A stretch of DNA of 64,000 bases from assembly GCF_003234935.1 (NCBI RefSeq), contig NZ_QKSB01000003.1, positions 270,369 through 334,368 on the forward strand. Reading direction: 5' to 3'. A program made the translations under genes and the position numbers. Of the stretch, positions 52,955-62,100 are shown piece after piece. Every line of letters begins with the position of its first letter. Within the stretch, counting starts at the first letter, position 1. Below the pieces are notes generated by a model that searched no databases, was not told the DNA's origin, and was given only the letters and a program-made list of their open reading frames with translations. The stretch comes from Putridiphycobacter roseus (GTDB taxonomy: Bacteria; Bacteroidota; Bacteroidia; Flavobacteriales_D; Crocinitomicaceae).

Positions 52955-53010
52955 AACTATATTTATAATTATACAACTATTTTTATAGTTATATAACTAT
53001 ATTTTTAGTT
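52955..53010. promoter_or_regulatory. Operator array: alternating half-sites every 10 bp
   Basis: AACTAT occurs at 52955, 52975 and 52995 (exact 20-bp spacing). Its inverted form ATAGTT occurs at 52985, and one-mismatch forms at 52965 (ATAATT) and 53005 (TTAGTT). A perfect 18-bp palindrome TATAGTTATATAACTATA spans 52984-53001. Three adjacent dyads so spaced face the same side of the helix. They begin 14 bp upstream of the BlaI-like start codon, where the family is known to bind its own operator. Confidence 0.75.
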
Positions 53011-53179
53011 TAAAAGTTATTTACGCCAATCCATAATTACTTTCACGCCACAACTTTTGCTTATAAAATAGGGGCATTAGAAACATTCCAAATAATTTTT
53101 ACTGCAATAAATCAATTGATTAATTTAAATATAGACACATCTATTAATGCAAGTTTAAAAACACCTTATTAAGGTTTCC

Positions 53180-53785
53180 TTATCTTATTTTTCCAAAAAT
53201 ATGGCCAATACCTATGCCATAAAAATTACTATTATTTCCTATTTTAAGGATAGGTGAGATAGACAGACCATAAAAGTTTGTAAATGGAAATTCAATTCTA
53301 GGATTAAAAATAAAATGCACCGACTTAAAGCTATAGTAACTAAAGCTGTATTGATGTCCTACATCAGGAGGATACTCTAATTTCTTATAATTAGTAGGTT
53401 TGGTTAGTTTTACGTCTCCTATACCAATATGGACTAGAATACGGACAGATTTTATATTTTTGAATTCAAAAACACGACCTAATAGGAACTCATAACTTTG
53501 TTGAAACTCTTTTGGATTGTAATTTGGAGTGATCATTCCGATACCTTTATAAAAAAGCCCAAAATCATCTGGAATATCTTTTGGTTCCCTGACATTATTG
53601 GACAAACCAACTTTGATACTAATTTTTTCCACTAAAATAGTATTCAGTGCAAAATCAAAACCATAATAGTTCCCTGCATTCAAATCAAGGGAAGCATAAA
53701 AGTCAAATGTTTTATCCTTTTGTGCGTAAGAAAAAGTGGTACAAAAAGACAAAAATCCGATAAAAAACATCTTACATATCCTCAT
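53180..53785 (-). CDS. Secreted beta-rich hypothetical protein
   Basis: A 201-residue protein with a signal peptide (MRICKMFFIGFLSFCTTFSYAQ). The mature part alternates short strands with aromatic ends (FYASLDLNAGNYYGFDFALNT, FYKGIGMITPNYN, FSYYSFKSVHFIFNPRIEFPF, GLSISPILKIGNNSNFYGIGIGHIFG), as a small outer-membrane barrel would. No family was recognised. It starts 23 bp downstream of the rpsA terminator and has no visible consensus promoter box, so expression by readthrough is possible. Confidence 0.62.
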   Translation of the reverse strand: MRICKMFFIGFLSFCTTFSYAQKDKTFDFYASLDLNAGNYYGFDFALNTILVEKISIKVGLSNNVREPKDIPDDFGLFYKGIGMITPNYNPKEFQQSYEFLLGRVFEFKNIKSVRILVHIGIGDVKLTKPTNYKKLEYPPDVGHQYSFSYYSFKSVHFIFNPRIEFPFTNFYGLSISPILKIGNNSNFYGIGIGHIFGKIR

Positions 53786-53807
53786 AACATAAAGTAAGAT
53801 ACAAAAA

Positions 53808-53835
53808 AAACCCAGACAAATAAATGTCTGGGTTT
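53808..53835 (-). terminator. Intrinsic terminator of rpsA
   Basis: AAACCCAGACA and TGTCTGGGTTT form a perfect 11-bp stem around AATAAA. On the minus strand it is followed by a U-tract (A-run at 53803-53810), 23 bp past the rpsA stop. Confidence 0.9.
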
Positions 53836-53857
53836 AAAAATTATAATGAGGGGGGAA

Positions 53858-55729
53858 TTATTTTCCGCCTTCCATTTCAGATTTTAAAGCTGCTAAAGCA
53901 TCTAAATCACCTAATGTAGATTTCTCATTAGAAGCATTGTTAGCTTTTACAGAACTGTTAGCTCCACCAGAGTTAGAAGGTTTTCTACTTCCTGTACTCT
54001 TAGTAGTAGGTTTATCTTCACCTTCTTCAAAAGTTCTCAAGTGAGACACAACAATTTTCTTCGCGTCTTTATTGAATTCAATTACTTTGAAGTCTAAAGT
54101 TTCGTCCATTACTGCTGTACTACCGTCTGCTTTTCTTAAGTGTTTTTTCGGGCAAACGCCTTCTACACCGTAAGGTAAAGAAACTAAAGTAATTTTATCT
54201 TTTTTCACATCAATAATAGTTCCTTGGTGTGTAGTTCCCTCTGCAAAAGTAGATTCGAATACATCCCATGGATTTTGCTCTAATTGTTTATGTCCTAAAG
54301 CAATTCTTCTATTATCTCTGTCTAATTCTAATACTACCACTTCCATTGAATCTCCTACTTTACAGAATTCAGATGGATGTTTGATTTTCTTAGACCATGA
54401 TAAATCAGAAATATGAATTAAACCATCCACACCTTCTTCTAATTCTACAAATACACCGAAGTTAGTAAAGTTACGAACTACAGCAGTATGCTTAGATTCA
54501 ACTGGGTATTTAGTTTCAATGTCAGCCCAAGGGTCTGGCATTAATTGCTTAATACCTAATGACATTTTTCTTTCTTCTCTATCTAAAGTTAAAACTTGCG
54601 CTTCTACTTCATCTCCAACTTTCAAGAAATCTTGTGCTGAACGTAAGTGTTGCGACCATGACATTTCAGAAACGTGAATTAAACCTTCAACACCTTCAGA
54701 AATTTCAACAAAAGCACCGTAATCAGCTAAGATTACAACTTTACCTTTTACAGTATCGCCAACGCTTAATTTGTCATCTAATTTATCCCATGGATGTGGT
54801 TGTAATTGTTTTAAACCAAGGGCAATTCTTTTCTTGTTGTCATCAAAGTCAAGAATTACAACATTAATTTTCTCATCTAATGTTACAATCTCTTCTGGGT
54901 GACCTACTCTACCCCAAGATAAATCAGTAATGTGAATTAATCCATCAACACCACCTAAATCAATAAACACACCATAAGAAGTAATGTTTTTAACAGTACC
55001 TTCTAATACTTGTCCTTTTTCTAATCCACCGATAATTACTTTTTTCTGCTCTTCTAATTCAGCTTCAATAAGTGCTTTATGCGATACAACAACGTTTTTA
55101 AATTCGTGGTTAATTTTAACCACTTTGAATTCCATGTTCTTTCCAACATAAACGTCGTAATCTCTAATAGGCTTCACATCAATTTGAGAACCTGGTAAGA
55201 ATGCTTCTAAACCAAATACATCAATGATTAAACCACCTTTAGTTCTACATTTTACAAAACCTGTGATTACTTCACCAGTTTTCAATACTTCATTTACTTT
55301 TTCCCAAGCTCTGTGAACTCTAGCAGTACGGTGAGATAAAACTAACTGACCGTATTTATCTTCTAAAGACTCAACGTATACTTCAACAGTATCTCCTAAA
55401 CCTAAATCTGGGTTATATCTGAATTCGTTAATTGCAATTACACCTTCTGACTTGTACTGTACATTTACTACAGCTTCTTTGTCTGTCAATTGAATTACAG
55501 TACCGTCAATAACAGTCTTTTCAACAATTGAATTCAAAGATCCGTCGTAAATATCGTTTAATTCAGCAACTTTCGCTTCTGAATACCCGTCATTTTCGTA
55601 CGCATACCAATCAAATTCTTTTTCTTCTTCTTGAGTTGCTACTGTTTCAGCTTTTGCAGCAGTAGTTTCTTCGACTTGAGGAGTTGTGTTTGCAACTGTT
55701 TCCTCTACTTTTTTTGTTTCTTCAGCCAT
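53858..55729 (-). CDS. rpsA: 30S ribosomal protein S1
   Basis: A 623-residue protein that binds mRNA and helps load it on the 30S subunit. An acidic N-terminal extension (about residues 1-70) is followed by six S1/OB-fold repeats; the recurrent unit GVFVELEEGVDGLIHISDLSW (here GVFIDLGGVDGLIHITDLSW, GAFVEISEGVEGLIHVSEMSW) is seen in several copies. The C-terminal tail is Ser/Asn/Gly-rich (TTKSTGSRKPSNSGGANS). The long N-terminal extension is typical of Bacteroidota S1. It is a single gene with promoter and terminator. Confidence 0.97.
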   Translation of the reverse strand: MAEETKKVEETVANTTPQVEETTAAKAETVATQEEEKEFDWYAYENDGYSEAKVAELNDIYDGSLNSIVEKTVIDGTVIQLTDKEAVVNVQYKSEGVIAINEFRYNPDLGLGDTVEVYVESLEDKYGQLVLSHRTARVHRAWEKVNEVLKTGEVITGFVKCRTKGGLIIDVFGLEAFLPGSQIDVKPIRDYDVYVGKNMEFKVVKINHEFKNVVVSHKALIEAELEEQKKVIIGGLEKGQVLEGTVKNITSYGVFIDLGGVDGLIHITDLSWGRVGHPEEIVTLDEKINVVILDFDDNKKRIALGLKQLQPHPWDKLDDKLSVGDTVKGKVVILADYGAFVEISEGVEGLIHVSEMSWSQHLRSAQDFLKVGDEVEAQVLTLDREERKMSLGIKQLMPDPWADIETKYPVESKHTAVVRNFTNFGVFVELEEGVDGLIHISDLSWSKKIKHPSEFCKVGDSMEVVVLELDRDNRRIALGHKQLEQNPWDVFESTFAEGTTHQGTIIDVKKDKITLVSLPYGVEGVCPKKHLRKADGSTAVMDETLDFKVIEFNKDAKKIVVSHLRTFEEGEDKPTTKSTGSRKPSNSGGANSSVKANNASNEKSTLGDLDALAALKSEMEGGK

Positions 55730-55818
55730 GTTGGCATTAAAATTTGTATCTCAAATTGGTCGGTATATTGAGAGTGTTAAAATTTACTAGCCGACCCCAG
55801 TTTTTCTTAAATTGAGTG

Positions 55819-55848
55819 CAAAGATAAGTTTTTTATTTTGAAAGGCAA
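55819..55848 (-). promoter_or_regulatory. Promoter of rpsA
   Basis: On the minus strand, TTG (complement of 55846-55848), 19 bp, then TATCTTTG (complement of 55819-55826), an exact -33/-7 pair. The leader to the rpsA start is about 85 bases, leaving room for S1 autoregulation, although nothing specific was seen. Confidence 0.5.
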
Positions 55849-56061
55849 AATCTATAGTTATTTTTCGGATTGTATTTTTTTTAAAAAAGATTGTATTTAA
55901 TTAATTGAAGTAACTTTTATTAAAAATAACTGTAGCTCAGTCCACTATAAAAAAGGACAACATGTGTCTTGAAAAAAAAATAAAACGGTATAATTATTGC
56001 AAACGGATTAGCATTGATTTTAATCCTACATTTATGGGCTAAAATCATTTTTTTTTGGACA

Positions 56062-56085
56062 ATATGGTTTTTTTTTTTACCATAT
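56062..56085 (+). repeat. Hairpin with T-run loop in the giant gene's leader
   Basis: ATATGGT (56062-56068) and ACCATAT (56079-56085) pair over 7 bp around a loop of ten T. It ends 27 bp before the ATG at 56113. It could be a regulatory hairpin or simply the result of slippage in the T-run. Confidence 0.4.
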
Positions 56086-56112
56086 ATATATTAGCACAAT
56101 TGAAACTATTAG

Positions 56113-59100
56113 ATGAATAAATTACTTAAAATTAGCTTACTCTGTTTATTATTGATTTCTATAAATAATGTATTTGGCGCAAATAGGTATTGGATAGCAA
56201 ATGCTCCTGGAAATTGGAACGACAGTAATAATTGGTCTACTGCTACAAGCGGTAGTGGTGGCGCTTCAGTCCCAACAACAGGTGACTTTGTATATTTTAC
56301 AGCCAATGGCATTGGTAATTGTAATGTAGATATAGCTGCAAGCTTTGATGGTTTAAATACAACCGGTTATACAGGGATTTTAGACCTAAACGGTTTTACA
56401 TTTAACCCTACTGCTAGTGGAACAGCAAGCATCACTTTTAATGACTTACAATTGAATGACGGCACCAACTCTACTACGCTACAATACAATACTACGGGAC
56501 AAACTGATTTTAATGGTGGTGCTTTTAATATTCCAATAGACTTGGTTTGCGGCCGGATAGATTTTGATGGCGGTACATTCAATAAAAGTATTGTAGTGGA
56601 AGACAATGGTGGATCTAGTACAACAGGCGCCGGAGGTTGTACTTTTAATTCTACTTTCAAAATCACAAATTCAGGGACAAGTTACTTTTTAATGGGACAA
56701 ACTAGTCCTGACATATTTAATGATGACGTTACGATTATCAACACGAGTACAAGCAGAATAAGAATGGCATATGGTGCTTTAGGCACCGTGTTCAATGGTA
56801 ATATTACTATTGGTAGTACTAATGGTTCGGGGATTTGGTTTGGAGAAACAGGTGGGAGCAGTATACTTGCGAGTGGAAAATCAATTCTAATCGATCCGAT
56901 TGGTTTTAGCGCGGGTGATTTGCGTTTTGAAGATTTTTTACAATTGGGAAATACGCCCCAAAACTTATCGCTCACCGGCAATGCTGTTTTAAGATTGGAA
57001 GATGGAACCGTTTTTAACGGAAATGTCAACTTTGATTCACCCCGAGTATATATAGAAGGTACCACATTTAATGGCTTGGTGGATATAGAAAAAACGGGTT
57101 CAGGTTCTGATGCTAGTATCGGTGGAAATATTTTTGTTTTAAACACCGTTCTAACCAATAGTGGTTCAGGCTACTTTATGATGGGAAATGGCAATCCAGA
57201 TAATTTTCAGCAGGATTTAACATTCCATAACCAAGGAACTGACAATTGCTATTTAGCGCACAACTCTGTTGGCAACAATGTTGGCGGAAACTTTACCATG
57301 ACAAATTCAACAAGTGGTAGCAGCAGCTCTTTTTATGTAAATAACAATATTAACTCTACCCTATCCATTGGCGGAAATTGTATCCTTAATAATATTGCTT
57401 CCTCTGCCAATACATCCATGTACTTGGGTGAAAATGGAAATGTAACCATTGCCGGAAACCTGATAGCAACAAATAATCCCGCCAACTTAAATGGTAATAT
57501 TTACATAGCCAATCAAACAAATAGTAATGTAACCATTAATGGAAATACTACATTGACTAATAGTGGAACTCAAATATCCAGCAGAATATACTTTGGATCG
57601 CAAGGATCAATTCAACAAGATGGCTCATTAACCATCATCAATAACAGTACGGCTAACAATTCACAAATTTACTGTAACAACAGTGTAAACAGCGCCAGTA
57701 CTTATAATGGTCCCATTGTAGTTGAAAGTACCCAAAACCAAACAGATGGTGTTTATTTTGGTTCAGGGAATGGAACCGCTACATTAGCTGCAGGTAATAG
57801 TATTACCGTTGGTACAAATGGTTTTGTCTCAGGTGAATTATACCTTAGAAACTTCAGCAGTTTGGGTACAACCAACCAAGCCATTACAACAACAGATACT
57901 TCAACTGTCACCGTGCTTGACTGTAACTTTGGAGGCGATATTGATTTCAGAGCACCTCGAATTACGATAACTGGAACAGCGGTAACAGGAACAACTAATA
58001 TAGAAAAAACGAATGGCATTGGAAATGATTTATCTTATGGCGGTAATAAGTTTACAGGAGATTTAACCATTACCAATTCAGGCAGCAGTTATTTAGCCAT
58101 GGCTTATATAAATCCTGACTCTTGTATGGGTAATGTAGCCTGTTATAATACTGGTGAAGATTTTATGTACTTATTTTACTTTTCAGAGGATAATTATATA
58201 GGCGGTAATTTAATCGCTAATAATACAGGTTCAGGAAATAATTCAGGCTTCCAAATTGGTTATACTGGAGCTGGTAGCTTTGAAATTGCAGGTGATTGCC
58301 ATGTTGAAAATAATGCCACATCAAACACCTCTGTTACTGCTATTGGGAATAGCGGTGATTTTACCATTGGTGGAAACCTGATAGCAAGTAATAAAGCTAC
58401 CGGAAATAATTCAAATTTTTACCTTGGTAACAACAGTGTATTCTCCATTGGAGGTACATCCAGCCTAACCAATAGTAGTACTGGCACAAATGCTAGTTTT
58501 TACATCTCCAATTCAGCCGTTTCAAAGGGAACATTTAATGGTACTGTTACTTTATTAAATGAAAAAAGTCAGAACACTAAGCAAATGTATGTTGGAAACT
58601 TGGGAGACAATGAGTTCAATAGCGATTTGCATGTTAAAAACTCCAGTGATGCGGGTAGTTCAAGACTATATTTAAACAACAGTGTAGATGCGTACAATGA
58701 ATTTAACGGAAATATTATTTTGGAATGTGATCAAGTGAATTCGGATGGTATATTATTTGGAAACAGTAACGGTTCAGCTACTTTAGCTGCAGGAAAAACC
58801 ATCAGTGTCGGTCCATTAGGGTTTATTGCTGGTGATTTAATCTTAAGAAATTTTACACAATTAGGGAACACCACTCAAAACATTACTTGTACTGGTTTAA
58901 CAAACACCACTATTTACAACTCAGAATGGAATGGTGACATTTCTTTTACCAGTCCAAGATTTTCAACAAGAGGAACTTTATATGCTGAAACATCATTTTT
59001 TGAAAAAACAGGCGCAGACAATGACGGTTCAGTTGGAGGAAATTCATTTTTAAAAACAAGTGAATTAAAGAATACTGGCACAGGACAGCTACTCATGGGA

Positions 59101-62100
59101 AATGGTGACCCTGACATTTGGGGAGCTGACTTAACCCTTAACAATTTAGGAGGACATAATCTTTATATTGCTTATAATTCTGTAGGCAATAGCATTGCAG
59201 GAAATTTACTGGCAAATCATGCCACAACAGGAACCAATAGTACATATACCTATATCGGATCTACAACACTATCCACTTTGTCTATTGTTGGAAATTGTAC
59301 TTTAAACATGAATGGAATGAGTACCAACAACTATATGAGTTTAGCCCAAAGTGGCACTGTTACCATTGGTGGTAACTTGAAATATACAAGTACAGCTGGC
59401 GGAAACAATGCTGAATTGAGGGCTGCATACTATAATGATTCAAAACTTACTGTTGTGGGTAATACAATAATCGACAACCAACCAGGAGCAGCTACCGGAA
59501 ATTCCTATTTAGCCCACGGAGGGGAAGCATACTTAAATGGTGACCTTACCATTATTCACGGGCCAACAGGTACAAATGGTAGTTTTAGTATTTCAAATAA
59601 TACTGGTTCTCTTCTTATTGTAGACGGAAACACCTCCATCACCACCCTTCAAACAGGGGGGAATTATAAACAATTTTCATTTGGAAACCAAGGAGCAGTG
59701 ACATGTAATGGGGATTTAAGCATTTCTAACCAATCAGACGCGACAAGCAATCAAATTTATTGTAATTCAAACAGTAGTAGTGTTGGGACCTATAATGGTA
59801 ATATTATTTTAGAATCTACTCATGTAGATGGAGACGGTATATTTTTTGGAAATAGCGCTGGGTCAGGTACCTTAGCCGCAACTAAAACGGTAACCATTGG
59901 TTCTAATGGTTTTATTGCTGGTAACTTAACTTTTAGAAATTTTCATCAAATTGGAAATACTTCTCAAAATATTACTATTACTGGAACTTCCGTCTTTACG
60001 AATATAGATAGTGAATGGGAAGGGGCTATTGATTTTAGGGGACCTAGAATGTTCTCTAATGGCACACATTACCATGAAACAAGCTTTATAGAAAAAACAG
60101 GTGACAGTTCAGATGGCTCAAGTGGCGGAAATATTTTTGAGAAAAACTGTGAATTAAAAAACAGTGGAACAGGGTATTTATTATTCAGTAACGGTAATCC
60201 AGATATTTGGAATGCGGACCTTTTAATGAATAATGTTGGCGAAAATCAAATGTATATTGCTTACAATTCTGCTGGAAACATTATCGCTGGGGATTTCACT
60301 GTTAACAATATGAGTACCGGAGCTAGTAGTTCAACACATATAAATGTTGCAAATATTAATGGTTCACACCTGAGGGTTGATGGACTGACGAATATCACCA
60401 ATCAATCCAGTTCAAACTCACATACCGTCTATTTAGGTCAATCTGGGTCAATAGATTTTATGGATGATGTGCTTATCCAGCAAAATGGGTCTGGTAATAA
60501 TGCAACTATTTTAATTGCCAGAAATACTAATTCTACCGTAAATATAACAGGAGACTTAACCATTCAAAACAATGGGAGTGATATCAACTCTGATGTTACA
60601 ATTGCCTCAAACGGGATAGTAAACCTAGTTGGAGAACTAAACTTAACAAATAGTCCAACTGGATTAACAGGTGATGTATCCATTGCTAGTGGTACAAATT
60701 CTGAATTTACAGTTTCAGGTAATGCATGGGTTTTAAGTGGGACAACTGGAGGAACATCCAGAGTTGTTTATGTGGGTAATAACGGAGAAACTACCTTTAA
60801 CGGTACATTACACTTAATTAATCAAAGTGATGCCAGTAATTCTAACTTTTATTGTAACCACAACTCAAATGCAATAGGAAATTATAACGAAAACATTTTT
60901 GTAGAATGCTCGAATGTAGCTGGAGATGGAATTTCATTTGGTAGTAGTAATGGCATGGGAACACTTGCTGCTGGAAAAACAATTAATCTTTACACTGGTG
61001 GATTTATTGCAGGTAGGTTGTATTTTAGAAATTTCACACAGTTAAGCAATACAGCACAAAGCTTAAACTTAACCGGAACAGCATACCTATCTAACTACCA
61101 AAGTAATTGGGAAGGCGCTGTAAACTTTATCGCACCTAGAATGTATACTTTTGGTACACATTACCATGAAGCAACTTACTTAGAAAAATCAGGAAGCGTA
61201 AGTGACATGTCAAATGGCGGGAATCAATTTGATGAAGATACCGAATTAAGAAATACAGGAGACGGGTATTTTGGTATGAGTAATGGCACCGCGGACACTT
61301 GGAACAAAAATCTATTACTAAACAATCTGGGAACCGACAATATGTATATTGCCTATAGTTCAGCTGGAAACAGTATTGGAGGAAATCTGTTGGTCAATAA
61401 TAACGGTACTGGTAATAATAATACGGTTTTTATTTCATCTGCAAGCATATCAACATTAAATATCGCAGGTGATGTAACTATAAATAATTTAAGTGCTGCA
61501 AATTCCTCCCTTGTTTATTTTGGTGCAAGTGGCGACATCACCACCAATGGTAAGTCACTTTTTTACAATTACCCAACTTCTAATTCAGGACAAATTTCAA
61601 TCGCAGCAAATAATGGTTCCGAATTAGTTTTTAATGATGATGTAACCGCTACCAATGACAATGGAAACGGCACAACACAGCGTATATATTTGGGATCGGC
61701 GGGATCTTGTATCTTTAATGCAACTGTTCAAATCAACAATAATTCTGCTGCTAATAGTTCGGAAGTCTATGCCAACTTTAACAATACCGGTGTAAATTAT
61801 TATAACGAAAACATTGAAGTAAACAACACTAACAGTAGCGCTGATGGCGTTTTATTTGGTGCTGCAGGAGGCTATGGAGAGTTGGCTACTGGTAAAACCA
61901 TCACTATAGGCGCTGGTGGATTTACAGATGGAACCTTGTTGTTTAGAAATTTTAATCAACTGGGAGCAACTCCACAGGCTTTAACTGTAGCTGGTGCTGG
62001 TAGAATTGAAAATTATAGTTCAATTTGGAATGGCAATGTTGATTTTAGAGCAGAGGATCATTATACAAGAGAAACAATATACAACGGTACTGTATTTTTA

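Larger units (their letters stand above)
55730..56112. other. Intergenic region between rpsA and the giant T9SS gene
   Basis: A 383-bp region, divergent between two genes. It contains the rpsA promoter (55819-55848), several T-runs, and a hairpin with a T-rich loop at 56062-56085 just before the giant gene. No gene, tRNA or other recognisable element was seen. No clear TAnnTTTG box for the giant gene was found; TACATTTA near 56030 is one mismatch away. Confidence 0.6.

Noticed and set aside
54559..54867. A 102-codon plus-strand frame inside rpsA
   Set aside because: It is antisense to the S1 repeats, leucine-rich by codon complement, and shows no gene features.
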